Source: Microbacterium sp. SORGH_AS_0888
GTDB taxonomy: Bacteria; Actinomycetota; Actinomycetes; Actinomycetales; Microbacteriaceae
DNA length: 64,000 nt
Assembly: GCF_030818905.1 (NCBI RefSeq)
Contig: NZ_JAUTAZ010000001.1
Coordinates: 2,542,001-2,606,000 of the forward strand
Direction: 5' to 3'
A program made the translations under genes and the position numbers. The first letter of the stretch is position 1. The number at the start of each line of letters is the position of its first letter. This document shows, one piece after another, positions 27,390-35,680 of this stretch. The notes beneath the pieces were generated by a model. It saw only the letters and a program-made list of their open reading frames with translations, made no database searches and was not told the DNA's origin.

Positions 27390-27428
27390 GTGACGGTGCG
27401 GAAACAGAACCTGTCGCGCTGCGGAAAC
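27390..27428. promoter_or_regulatory. GlnR-like box in the nirB / nirD-cbiX divergent promoter region
   Basis: GTGAC (27390-27394), 6 nt, GAAAC (27401-27405), 7 nt, GTCGC (27413-27417), 6 nt, GAAAC (27424-27428). This closely follows the actinobacterial GlnR pattern gTnAC-n6-GAAAC repeated every 22 bp, with one extra base between the two halves. GlnR activates nirBD in Streptomyces, so nitrogen control of both divergent genes is the natural reading. Confidence 0.65.
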
Positions 27429-27453
27429 AGCCTCTTCCTAGCCTGGTCACACG

Positions 27454-28551
27454 ATGTCCGAACCGACCACGCTTCCGCAACCCCCGACGTCCGATCCGAG
27501 GGCGAGGCGCATGGCCTCCGCGTGGCAGGAGGTCTGCGATCTCGCGGTCCTCGAGCCCGGATGGGGTCGGGCGGCGCTGGTCGGGACGGAGCAGGTCGCC
27601 CTCTTCCGTTCCGACGGGGACCAGGTGCTGGCCGTGTCCAACCGCGACCCCAAGACCGGCGCGATGGTCATCTCCCGCGGCATCGTCGGCCGGCGCACGG
27701 TCGCCGGCGAGGCGCGCGACACCATCGCGTCGCCGCTGCACAAGGACGTCTTCGACCTGCGGACCGGCGCCTGCTACACGTCGTCCGACTACGTGTTGCC
27801 GGTCTGGCGCGCCCGGGTCCATGAGGGGCGCGTGCAGATCGCGCCGCCGGCCGAGCTCGTGCTGGCCTCGCACGGCACCCGCAGCGCCGAGGGTGCGGCG
27901 GCGATCTCCGCGCTCACCCGGGCGGTGCGGGCGGAGCTGGCCGGACACGCCGTGCACGACTGCTTCGTCGATGTGCAGGACCCGGATGTGCCGACCGTGC
28001 TCGAGGGCGTGGATGCCGACGCCGTCGTCGTGCCGCTGCTGCTGTCCGCGGGGTACCACGTGCACGTCGATCTGGCCGACGCCGCCTCCGGCCACGGCGC
28101 GGCTGTCGTGACGCGGGCGCTCGGACCCGACGCCGCCCTGGTCGACGTGCTCGTGCGCCGGCTGCGCGAAGCGGGCTGGGAGGCGACCGACGCGGTCGTG
28201 CTCGCCGCCGCGGGCTCCTCGGATCCGCGGGCGGTCGAGGACTGCCGCCGCGCCGCCGCGATGCTGGGCGAGGCGCTCGGCACGGACGTGCTCACCGGGT
28301 TCGTGTCGGGGTCCCTGCCGCGGCTCGGCACCGCGATCGCCGAGGCCCGCTCCGGTGGGTCGCGCGTGGCCCTCGCGAGCTATCTCCTGGCGCCGGGAAC
28401 GTTCCACGGGGAGCTCCTGGCGAGCGGGGCCGACGTCGTGTCGGCGCCGCTGCTGGCGGACGACGAGCCGCCCGCCGAGCTCGTACGGCTGGTGCGGCAG
28501 CGCCATGCGGAGGGGCTCGCATCCCTCACCCCCGGGTCGTTCGCCCGGTGA
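27454..28551 (+). CDS. NirD nitrite reductase small subunit fused to CbiX/SirB-type sirohydrochlorin ferrochelatase
   Basis: 365 residues in two parts. Residues about 22-130 match NirD: a Rieske-like fold without metal ligands, with VSNRDPKTGAMVISRGIVG and ASPLHKDVFDLRTGACY. Residues about 133-360 match CbiX/SirB chelatases, with the metal-binding LASHGTRSAEGAAA (H140) and GYHVHVDL in the first half and a degenerate repeat (AAAGSSDPRAV) in the second. So one protein would carry the small subunit of nitrite reductase and the enzyme inserting iron into sirohydrochlorin to finish its siroheme. It is divergent from nirB-cobA-hemD across a GlnR-like box. The ATG sits 9 nt after TAGCCT without a Shine-Dalgarno. 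Confidence 0.88.
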   Translation: MSEPTTLPQPPTSDPRARRMASAWQEVCDLAVLEPGWGRAALVGTEQVALFRSDGDQVLAVSNRDPKTGAMVISRGIVGRRTVAGEARDTIASPLHKDVFDLRTGACYTSSDYVLPVWRARVHEGRVQIAPPAELVLASHGTRSAEGAAAISALTRAVRAELAGHAVHDCFVDVQDPDVPTVLEGVDADAVVVPLLLSAGYHVHVDLADAASGHGAAVVTRALGPDAALVDVLVRRLREAGWEATDAVVLAAAGSSDPRAVEDCRRAAAMLGEALGTDVLTGFVSGSLPRLGTAIAEARSGGSRVALASYLLAPGTFHGELLASGADVVSAPLLADDEPPAELVRLVRQRHAEGLASLTPGSFAR

Positions 28552-28560
28552 GACGCGGCC

Positions 28561-28601
28561 TTCGACACGAGACGCGGTGTGTGGACGCGTCTCGTGTCGA
28601 A
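28561..28601. repeat. Perfect 16-bp inverted repeat between convergent genes
   Basis: Arms TTCGACACGAGACGCG (28561-28576) and its exact reverse complement (28586-28601) enclose a 9-nt loop. It lies 10 bp after the nirD-cbiX stop and 30 bp before the galE stop, where it can act as a two-way terminator. The sequence differs from the other intergenic hairpins in the window. Confidence 0.65.
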
Positions 28602-28630
28602 GCCGTTCAGTGTGGTGGTGGTGTTCGGGG

Positions 28631-29608
28631 TCAGTGTGCGTTTTGGCGGGCTTGCCAGCCGGTGCGGACCATGTCGTCGAGGGTGTGGCGCATTTTCCAG
28701 TCGAGGTCGCGGGTGGCGAGGTCGCCGGTGGCGACGATGCGGTCGGGGTCGCCGGGGCGGCGGGGTCCGATCTTGGGGGTGAAGGGGATGCCGGTGACGC
28801 GGGCCATGGCGTCCATGATCTCGCGGACGCTGAGGCCGTTTTGGGAGCCGAGGTTGTAGGCGGCTTCGATGGGTGCGCCGGATTGGAGGCGTTGTGCGGC
28901 GACGACGTGGGCGGCGGCGATGTCGCCGACGTGGACGTAGTCGCGGACGTTGGTGCCGTCGGGGGTGTTGTAGTCGTCGCCGTTGATCTGGGGGGTTTCG
29001 CCGGCGAGGAGTTTCTCGAACACGATGGGGAACAGGTTGTGGGGGCTGGTGTCGTAGACGGTGGGGTCGGCGGAGCCGACGACGTTGAAGTAGCGCAGGG
29101 ATGTGTGGCGTAGCGGGTGGGGGGTGTCGGTGGTGGCGGTTGCTTGGTCGCGGATGAGCCATTCGCCGATGAGTTTGGATTCGCCGTAGGGGGAGGCGGG
29201 TCGTTTGGGGAGGTCTTCGGTGACGAGGGGGACGTCGGGGGTGCCGTAGACGGCGGCGGAGGAGGAGAAGACGATGTTGTGCACTCCGGTCTCGGCCATG
29301 GCGGCGAGCACGGTGCGTGTGCCTTCGACGTTCTGTTCGTAGGTGTGGAGGGGGCGTTGTACGGAGACGCCGGCGTATTTGAAGCCGGCGACGTGGATGA
29401 CGCCGGTGACGTCGTGGTCGCGGAGGGTGGTGGTGAGCAGGTCGCGGTCCAGGATCGTGCCGTGGGTGAAGGGGACGCCGTCGGGGACGAAGTTGGCGTG
29501 GCCGCTGGAGAGGTCGTCGATGACGACCGGGGGAAGGCCCGCCGAAGCGAGGGCCCGGACGATGTGCGCACCGATGTAGCCGGCACCGCCGGTGACAAGC
29601 CAGGTCAT
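28631..29608 (-). CDS. galE: UDP-glucose 4-epimerase
   Basis: 325 residues, extended short-chain dehydrogenase fold. It interconverts UDP-galactose and UDP-glucose, completing the Leloir pathway begun by galK and galT. The NAD-binding motif is VTGGAGYIGAHIVRAL at residues 4-19. The catalytic Ser/Tyr/Lys set appears as SSSAAVYG and SPYGESKLIGEWL, with the Tyr-x3-Lys in YGESK. GGGAGG lies 8 nt before the ATG. It is separate from galTK by 22 kb. Third codon positions are strongly C-ended, a slightly different bias from its neighbours. Confidence 0.93.
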   Translation of the reverse strand: MTWLVTGGAGYIGAHIVRALASAGLPPVVIDDLSSGHANFVPDGVPFTHGTILDRDLLTTTLRDHDVTGVIHVAGFKYAGVSVQRPLHTYEQNVEGTRTVLAAMAETGVHNIVFSSSAAVYGTPDVPLVTEDLPKRPASPYGESKLIGEWLIRDQATATTDTPHPLRHTSLRYFNVVGSADPTVYDTSPHNLFPIVFEKLLAGETPQINGDDYNTPDGTNVRDYVHVGDIAAAHVVAAQRLQSGAPIEAAYNLGSQNGLSVREIMDAMARVTGIPFTPKIGPRRPGDPDRIVATGDLATRDLDWKMRHTLDDMVRTGWQARQNAH

Positions 29609-29674
29609 GCCTACATCCTCCCAGGTTCGAGAGGGCTGCCCGTGCCCCGTCGTGCCGGGGTTGTGTGCCGTCGT

Positions 29675-29805
29675 GCGGGGATCGTGTCCGACACGCCGCC
29701 GCACGGGCAGGGAACACGGCGTGTCGGCGACGATCCCCGCGGGAGCGGATATCGACGATCCCCGCGGGAGCGGATATCGACGATCCCCGCGGGAGCGGAT
29801 GTCGG
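29675..29805. repeat. Dispersed palindromic element plus three 25-bp tandem copies
   Basis: 23-bp arms at 29675-29697 and 29718-29740 match in 21 of 23 positions and carry the same arm sequence as the element near 4137 (one difference in the left arm). The right arm continues into three tandem 25-bp units starting CGATCCCCGCGGGAGCGGAT at 29731, 29756 and 29781. It occupies most of the 232-bp divergent gap between galE and the glycerate kinase gene, so it could affect their expression. Confidence 0.75.
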
Positions 29806-29840
29806 CGAACGGCCGGATGCGGTGGGCCTACGCTCGGGGC

Positions 29841-31031
29841 ATGCGTCGTGTCGTGCTCGCCCCCGACAGCTTCAAGGGGTCGATCCGAGCGGCGGATGCC
29901 GCATCCGCCCTCGCGACGGGCTGGCGGGAGGTCGACCCGACCGCCGACCTCGTGCTGCGTCCGATGGCGGACGGCGGCGAGGGCACGCTCGACGCGTTCG
30001 CCGCGGCTGTTCCGGGCGCGCGGCGCATGCCGGTCGTCGTCTCGCCGCCCTGGGGGGACTCGCGCGACGGCGTCGACGCGGCGTGGCTGCTCCTGCCGCC
30101 GACGCCCGACGCGCCGCGGGGGACGGGTGTGGTCGAGCTGGCCTCGACATCCGGGATCGAGCTCTTCGGGGACCGGCGTGAGCCGTGGCATGCCTCGACC
30201 GTGGGGTTCGGGGAGGCCATCGATGCCGCGCTGACCGCCGGGGTCTCACGCCTCGTGCTCGCGATCGGGTCGAGTGCATCGACCGATGGCGGGGCGGGGA
30301 TGCTGGCGGCCTTGGGCGCGCGATTCACGACCGAGGGGGACGTCCCCGCGTCGCTGCGGTCGGGCGCGGTCGGGCTGCGGCGGATGACGGGCGTCGATCT
30401 GTCGGGACTGCGTCCGCTGCCCCCGGGCGGCGCGACGGTGCTCACGGATGTCGCGGCGCCGCTGTGCGGTCCCGCGGGGGCGGCGGCGGTCTTCGGGCCG
30501 CAGAAGGGGTTCGGGCGCGTCGACATCCCGGAGATCGATGCGATCCTCGCCCGTTACGCGGCTCTCTTCGAGGTCGATCCCGCGACGCCCGGCGCGGGGG
30601 CCGCGGGCGGCACGGGGTTCGGGCTGCTGGCCTGGGGGGCGTCCCTCGTGCCCGGGGCGGCCGAGGTCGCGCGGCTCATCGGGCTCGCGGATGCCGTCGC
30701 CGCGGCCTCCCTCGTCGTCACCGGGGAGGGGGCCTTCGACGGACAGTCCGCCGCAGGCAAGGCTCCGGCCTATGTGTCGGCCGTCGCGGCCGCGCTCGGT
30801 GTCCCGGCGGCGCTCGTCGCCGGGAGGATCGACCCGCGTGCCGACACGACGGCGTTTGCGGCATCCGTCTCGCTCACCGAGCTCGCGCGCGCCGCCCTGC
30901 CCGGGTCAGCCGGCGCGCCGCCCGGCCCGGCCTCGATCGCGCCCGCGCTCGGGCCGGCCGAGGCCGCGCTGGCCGACCCCGCCCGCTGGCTGCGCGCCGC
31001 CGGAGCCGCTCTCGCCCGCGCCCTCAGCTGA
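29841..31031 (+). CDS. Glycerate kinase (GlxK/GarK family)
   Basis: 396 residues. It phosphorylates glycerate to 2- or 3-phosphoglycerate in the glyoxylate/glycerate route. Family features are LAPDSFKGSIRAADAASALA at the N-terminus, PMADGGEGTLDAF, GSSASTDGGAGMLAALG and LVVTGEGAFDGQSAAGKAP. The ATG lies exactly 6 nt after TACGCT (29829-29834) and there is no Shine-Dalgarno, so a leaderless message is likely. It stands alone, divergent from galE across a repeat-rich gap and convergent with pgm. Confidence 0.92.
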   Translation: MRRVVLAPDSFKGSIRAADAASALATGWREVDPTADLVLRPMADGGEGTLDAFAAAVPGARRMPVVVSPPWGDSRDGVDAAWLLLPPTPDAPRGTGVVELASTSGIELFGDRREPWHASTVGFGEAIDAALTAGVSRLVLAIGSSASTDGGAGMLAALGARFTTEGDVPASLRSGAVGLRRMTGVDLSGLRPLPPGGATVLTDVAAPLCGPAGAAAVFGPQKGFGRVDIPEIDAILARYAALFEVDPATPGAGAAGGTGFGLLAWGASLVPGAAEVARLIGLADAVAAASLVVTGEGAFDGQSAAGKAPAYVSAVAAALGVPAALVAGRIDPRADTTAFAASVSLTELARAALPGSAGAPPGPASIAPALGPAEAALADPARWLRAAGAALARALS

Positions 31032-31088
31032 CCCGCCCCGCCGACCACCGGCTGACCCGCCCCAGCATGTCCCACTTCTAACCGGGTG

Positions 31089-31141
31089 ATGTCCCACTTT
31101 CGACCGGATGGGGCGTTCCCCAGCGGTTGAAAGTGGGACAT
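31089..31141. repeat. Inverted repeat between glycerate kinase and pgm genes
   Basis: ATGTCCCACTTTCGACCG (31089-31106) pairs with the complementary run ending at 31141 (17/18 matching). A partial direct copy of the left arm begins at 31067 and a further GTGGGACATGG occurs at 31153. The unit lies in the 153-bp convergent gap between the two genes and probably serves as a two-way terminator. Confidence 0.65.
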
Positions 31142-31184
31142 GGTGGGTGGGGGTGGGACATGGGGGGGTGAGGGGGAGGAGGGG

Positions 31185-32828
31185 TCAGGCGCCGCCGAGA
31201 GCCGCGCTCACGACCTCGCGCGCCTGCTCCTGAACCTGGCGCAGGTGCCCTTCGCCGCGCAGCGACTCCGCGTACAGCTTGTACACGTCCTCGGTGCCCG
31301 AAGGGCGCGCGGCGAACCACGCATCGGCGGTGACGACCTTGAGCCCGCCGATCGCCGCGCCGTTGCCCGGGGCGTGCGACAGCTTCGCCGTGATCTCCTC
31401 GCCGGCGAGCTCCGTCGCGGTCACGGCCTCCGGCGAGAGCTTCGCGAGCGCCGCCTTCTGGGCCGGGGACGCGGGTGCGTCGACGCGCTGATAGACCGAG
31501 GCGCCGTAGGTGTCCTCGAGCTCCGCGTAACGCTGCGAGGGCGTCTTGCCGGTGACCGCGAGGATCTCTGCCGCGAGCAGGCACAGCAGGATGCCGTCCT
31601 TGTCGGTGGTCCACACCGAGCCGTCCATGCGCAGGAACGATGCCCCCGCCGACTCCTCGCCGCCGAACGCGACGGACCCGTCGAGCAGCCCGGGCACGAA
31701 CCACTTGAAGCCGACCGGGACCTCGTAGAGCGGGCGTCCGAGAGCCTCGACCACGCGGTCGATGATCATCGACGACACGAGCGTCTTGCCGACGGCGGCG
31801 TCGGCGGGCCAGCCCTCGCGGTGCGAGAAGAGGTAGTCGATCGCGACCGCGAGATAGTGGTTCGGGTTCATGAGTCCGGCATCCGGGGTCACGATTCCGT
31901 GGCGGTCGGCATCCGCGTCGTTGCCGGTGAGGATGTCGTACTCGTCGCGGCGCGCGACGAGCGCGGCCATCGCGGAGGGCGAGGACGGGTCCATGCGGAT
32001 CTTCTCGTCCCAGTCGAGCGTCATGAAACGCCAGGTGGGGTCGACATCCGGGTTCACGACCGTGAGATCGAGTCCGTAGTGCTCCGCGATGAGCGCCCAG
32101 TACTCGACCGACGCCCCGCCCAGCGGGTCGGCGCCGATGCGGATGCCCGCCTTCTTGATCGCGGCGATGTTGATGATCGAGTCGAGGTCGCGCACGTACG
32201 CCTCGCGGAAGTCGTACTCGCCGAGCGCATCGCCGTCGATGTCGGCGTAGCGGGTGCGGGCGACGCCCTCGAGGCCGCCGGCGATGAGCGCGTTGGCGCG
32301 GTCCGCGATCCATGAGGTGGCGTCGGTGTCGGCCGGTCCGCCGTGCGGCGGGTTGTACTTGAAGCCGCCGTCGCGGGGCGGGTTGTGCGATGGGGTCACG
32401 ACGATGCCGTCCGCGCGTCCGGGGTCGGTGGTGTCGCGGTCACGGTTGTAGGTGAGGATCGCGTGGCTGAGCGCGGGGGTGGGCACCCACGAGTCGCGCG
32501 CGTCGACGCGCACGTCGACGCCGTTCGCGACGAGCACCTCGATCGCGGTGCGCTCGGCGGGCAGCGACAGGCCGTGAGTGTCGCGGCCGAGGAAGAGGGG
32601 ACCGGCGATGCCCTGGGCATTGCGGTAGTCGACGATCGCCTGGGTGGTGGCGAGGATGTGGTCCTCGTTGAAGCTCGTGGACAGCGACGAGCCGCGGTGG
32701 CCGCTCGTGCCGAACACCACCCGCTGCTCCGGCACGGCCGCATCCGGTTTGCGGTCGTAGTAGGCGGCGATGAGGTCGTCGATGTCGATGAGATCGGATG
32801 CTTCGGCGGGCTGTCCTGCGCGGCTCAT
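31185..32828 (-). CDS. pgm: Phosphoglucomutase (alpha-D-glucose phosphate-specific)
   Basis: 547 residues, matching the E. coli Pgm length. It converts glucose-1-phosphate, the product of the Leloir pathway, to glucose-6-phosphate. The phosphoserine loop is [19 protein letters not shown], the metal-binding loop is [12 protein letters not shown], and the sugar-binding [12 protein letters not shown] and phosphate-binding [10 protein letters not shown] motifs follow in order. CAGACT ends 6 nt before the ATG, again a leaderless-like arrangement. It converges on the glycerate kinase gene. Confidence 0.95.
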   Translation of the reverse strand: MSRAGQPAEASDLIDIDDLIAAYYDRKPDAAVPEQRVVFGTSGHRGSSLSTSFNEDHILATTQAIVDYRNAQGIAGPLFLGRDTHGLSLPAERTAIEVLVANGVDVRVDARDSWVPTPALSHAILTYNRDRDTTDPGRADGIVVTPSHNPPRDGGFKYNPPHGGPADTDATSWIADRANALIAGGLEGVARTRYADIDGDALGEYDFREAYVRDLDSIINIAAIKKAGIRIGADPLGGASVEYWALIAEHYGLDLTVVNPDVDPTWRFMTLDWDEKIRMDPSSPSAMAALVARRDEYDILTGNDADADRHGIVTPDAGLMNPNHYLAVAIDYLFSHREGWPADAAVGKTLVSSMIIDRVVEALGRPLYEVPVGFKWFVPGLLDGSVAFGGEESAGASFLRMDGSVWTTDKDGILLCLLAAEILAVTGKTPSQRYAELEDTYGASVYQRVDAPASPAQKAALAKLSPEAVTATELAGEEITAKLSHAPGNGAAIGGLKVVTADAWFAARPSGTEDVYKLYAESLRGEGHLRQVQEQAREVVSAALGGA

Positions 32829-33076
32829 GCGCCTAGTCTGCCCTGCCGCGGGGAATCTTTCCCGCCCGAGGGCGCATCCCCGCCGATCAACGGCTGCTCT
32901 CGGTGCCCTCGTGCTCTCGGAGGCCCGGGTTCGACCGGGGCAGGACCCGGACAATCGATGCGCGAGCCCTCGATCTCCTCGTGCTCCGGCGGCCGCCGTC
33001 GCCAGGTGCCCGGGCCTACCCATATCTGTGTTTCTGCTCCCTCGCCCGGCAGCGACCCGGTCTAGGCTGAGTGCCC

Positions 33077-34030
33077 GTGAGCACACCCGACGCCGCCCGC
33101 CGCACCTACAGCTACCTGGGGCCGGCGGGGACCTTCACCGAGGCGGCGCTCGCGCAGGTGCCCGAGGCGCGTGACCAGGTCTGGAAGCCCGTCAACAACG
33201 TCGCCGAGGCGTTGACCGATGTCGTCGAGGGGCGCTCGGATGCGGCGATGATCGCGATCGAGAACTCGGTCGACGGAGGCGTGTCCACCGCGCAGGACGC
33301 GCTGGCGACCATGCCGGGTCTGCGGATCGTGGGCGAGTACCTGGTCCCTGTGAGCTTCGTGCTCGTCGCCCGGCCCGGTACGACGCTCGCCGACGTGAAC
33401 CTCGTCGCCGCACACCCCGTCGCGTACGCGCAGTGCCTGCGGTGGCTCTCGCGTGAGCTTCCCGGCCACGCGCACCTGCCCGCCTCGAGCAACGTGGCGA
33501 GCGCGGTCGGCCTGCTGGACGGCACGAGCGATGCGGATGCCGCGATCGCGCCCCCCGGCATCCTCGAGCATCACGATCTGCGGCTGCTCGCCTCGGACAT
33601 CGGCGACAACAAGCACGCGGTCACGCGGTTCGTGCTGGTCGAGCGCACCGTCGCGCCGCCGCCGCCGACCGGGGCCGACAAGACCTCCCTCATCGTCGAG
33701 CTGCCGAGCGAGAACCCGGGCGCGCTGCTGGAGATGCTCGAGCAGTTCGCGACGCGCGGCATCAACCTGTCCCTGCTCGCGTCGCGTCCGATCGGCGACG
33801 CGCTCGGTCGTTACCGCTTCGTGGTGGATGCCGACGGCCACATCCGTGACGAGCGGATGGCGGACGCGCTCATGGGGCTGCGCCGGTTCAGCCCGAAGGT
33901 GATCTTCCTCGGCTCGTACCCGCGCGCCGACCGGGCTATCGTGCGCTACAACGACCGCTACAGCGACGACGTGTTCGTCGAGGCGCGCGACTGGCTGCGC
34001 GGCCTGCTGAGCGGCGAGCCCGAGACCTGA
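33077..34030 (+). CDS. pheA: Prephenate dehydratase
   Basis: About 317 residues, a stand-alone prephenate dehydratase giving phenylpyruvate for phenylalanine synthesis. The catalytic domain begins [15 protein letters not shown] and contains the [12 protein letters not shown] and [13 protein letters not shown] regions (T/R of the TRF motif). A C-terminal ACT domain follows ([20 protein letters not shown] and [13 protein letters not shown], the ESRP-like phenylalanine site). GTG 33077 is chosen because TAGGCT (33063-33068) ends 8 nt before it; GTG 33071 would add two residues. Confidence 0.94.
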   Translation: MSTPDAARRTYSYLGPAGTFTEAALAQVPEARDQVWKPVNNVAEALTDVVEGRSDAAMIAIENSVDGGVSTAQDALATMPGLRIVGEYLVPVSFVLVARPGTTLADVNLVAAHPVAYAQCLRWLSRELPGHAHLPASSNVASAVGLLDGTSDADAAIAPPGILEHHDLRLLASDIGDNKHAVTRFVLVERTVAPPPPTGADKTSLIVELPSENPGALLEMLEQFATRGINLSLLASRPIGDALGRYRFVVDADGHIRDERMADALMGLRRFSPKVIFLGSYPRADRAIVRYNDRYSDDVFVEARDWLRGLLSGEPET

Positions 34031-34050
34031 CCCTCCGCTCGCCGGGTGCT

Positions 34051-34129
34051 TGACCGCGAGACCAGTCTCGCGCGCCGAGACCAGTGGGTTACTCGCCGGT
34101 CTCGGCGCCCCGGACTGGTCTCGCGGTCA
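34051..34129. repeat. Dispersed nested inverted repeat, family A copy 1
   Basis: Outer arms TGACCGCGAGACCAGT (34051-34066) and the exact complement (34114-34129) enclose a second inverted repeat, CGCCGAGACC...GGTCTCGGCG. The right arm supplies the stop codon of the opposite-strand oxidoreductase gene. Copies 2 and 3 lie at 41858 and 53298. Position between convergent genes suggests two-way termination. Confidence 0.8.
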
Positions 34130-35185
34130 GGCGGCGGGGGAGAGCGCGGCGGCGAGGAGGGCGAGCGTCTGGGTGCGGCCCGGCGAGGACGACAGCGGCT
34201 CATCGGCGTAGGACGCGGCCACCGGCGCGATCATGATCTCGTCGACGCCGTGCCGGGTGGCGAACTCCCGCAGCCGTGAGGCCGTCTCATCGGGTGCGCC
34301 GACGAACCACCGCTCGCGCGCCCATGCGGCCATCGGCCCGCCCAGCCCGTCGTCGGCTTCCGCCTCACGCGCCTGCTCGACCGTCTCGAGCGGCACGAGC
34401 GGGCGATTGCCGCGCAGCCGCGCCATCATCCGGATCTGCGGCAGCGCGCGCTCCTCAGCCTCTTCACGGGTCGGTGCGGCGACCGCGTTCGCGGTGAGGA
34501 AGGTCACCGGCTCCGGATGGGCGGGGCTCGGCCGGTACTGCTCGCGATAGAGCGCGAGCGCCCGTTCCAGCCCGTCCCCGGAGAAGTGGTTCGCGAAAAC
34601 ATAGGGCAACCCGAGGGATGCCGCGAGCTGCGCCGAGTAGTCGCTCGAGCCGAGCAGCCAGACTTCCGGGGCGGGCCCGGGCGCCGGCGTCGCATGCACC
34701 TCGTAGGTGCCGCCGGAGGTGAACCGCACGGTCGCTCCCTCGTTCGAGCCGAGCGCGATGATGTCCTGCACGTGGTCCGGGAAGCGGCTCACGTCGCTCG
34801 TCGCGCCGGTGCGGTGCAGCAGCTGCGTGATCACGGGGTCGCTGCCGGGTGCGCGTCCGATGCCGAGGTCGATGCGGCCCGGGGCGATGGCCTCGAGGGC
34901 TGCGAACTGCTCCGCGACGATGAGCGGCGCGTGGTTGGGCAGCATGACTCCGCCGGATCCCACTCGGATGCGGGAGGTCCGGGTGGCCGCCGCGGCGATC
35001 AGCACGGGCGGGGTCGTGGAGGCGACGGCGGGCATGTTGTGGTGCTCGGCGAACCAGTACCGCCGGTAGCCCAGTTCGTCGGCGCGCTGCGCGAGGTCGA
35101 GGGATGCCGCGACCGCCTCGGCGCTGGTCTGCGCGGTGCGCACGGGCACGAGGTCGAGGACGGAGAGGGCGGGGGAGGTGCTCAT
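34127..35185 (-). CDS. LLM-class flavin-dependent oxidoreductase (bacterial luciferase-like)
   Basis: 352 residues of the luciferase-like monooxygenase fold without a close tie to a known substrate. Family features include AQRADELGYRRYWFAEHHNMP, RIRVGSGGVMLPNHAPLIVAEQFA and RIDLGIGRAPGSDPVITQLL, typical of the LuxA-like subgroup with FMN cofactor. The ATG is used; a TTG four codons earlier is possible because AAGAGG lies too close to the ATG to act as a ribosome-binding site. It is flanked by pheA and an unrelated gene pair, so context gives no substrate. Its stop codon lies inside a dispersed repeat. Confidence 0.85.
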   Translation of the reverse strand: MSTSPALSVLDLVPVRTAQTSAEAVAASLDLAQRADELGYRRYWFAEHHNMPAVASTTPPVLIAAAATRTSRIRVGSGGVMLPNHAPLIVAEQFAALEAIAPGRIDLGIGRAPGSDPVITQLLHRTGATSDVSRFPDHVQDIIALGSNEGATVRFTSGGTYEVHATPAPGPAPEVWLLGSSDYSAQLAASLGLPYVFANHFSGDGLERALALYREQYRPSPAHPEPVTFLTANAVAAPTREEAEERALPQIRMMARLRGNRPLVPLETVEQAREAEADDGLGGPMAAWARERWFVGAPDETASRLREFATRHGVDEIMIAPVAASYADEPLSSSPGRTQTLALLAAALSPAA

Positions 35186-35273
35186 CCTCTTCGGCAACCG
35201 TGCGAGCTGTGGATTGATTCCCGTGGCATCGCGCGGTCTTACGTAGGGTGGTGAGTTCTAGGAGGGGGGACTG

Positions 35274-35678
35274 ATGCGTTGGTTCGGTGTGCTTGTGGCG
35301 GTGGTGACCGTGGTGGGGGTGATGGTGCTGGGGTTCGTGCCGACGTCGGCGGGCTTGTCCAACAATGTCGGTGCGTTGGAGTGTCGGGCCGTGCTCGCAC
35401 CGATCGAGAGCGCAAGCCTGATCGGTGACACGCGCGATCAAGACCTCGTCGAGCGTTGGCTCGTCGGTGTCGGCTACAACGATCCGGGCGAGTTGCCCAC
35501 GGTGGAGCAGATGACGCGTGTCGACGCGACCATCAGCGCCGTGTGCGCCGAAGCGCAGCAGACGAGATCGACGTGGATGGTGCTGATCGCGGTCTTCGGT
35601 ACGGGGCTTGCGCTGGCCGCCGGGCTGCGGTCCTCCCCGAGGGGAGCGACGGGGGCAGTCCGAGAGGGAGAAGGCTGA
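35274..35678 (+). CDS. Small membrane protein with two hydrophobic ends, unknown
   Basis: 134 residues. A hydrophobic helix at 4-26 and another at about 99-118 flank a roughly 70-residue extracytoplasmic segment with two cysteines (LECRAVLAP and AVCAEAQQ) that could form a disulfide. A charged tail follows. AGGAGGGGG just upstream is a strong ribosome-binding site. The downstream 450-residue gene starts 2 bp after its stop, so the two form an operon and probably act together. No family recognised. Confidence 0.65.
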   Translation: MRWFGVLVAVVTVVGVMVLGFVPTSAGLSNNVGALECRAVLAPIESASLIGDTRDQDLVERWLVGVGYNDPGELPTVEQMTRVDATISAVCAEAQQTRSTWMVLIAVFGTGLALAAGLRSSPRGATGAVREGEG

Positions 35679-35680
35679 GC

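Noticed and set aside
29731..29805. 25-bp tandem repeats considered as a CRISPR array
   Set aside because: The units abut directly with no spacers.
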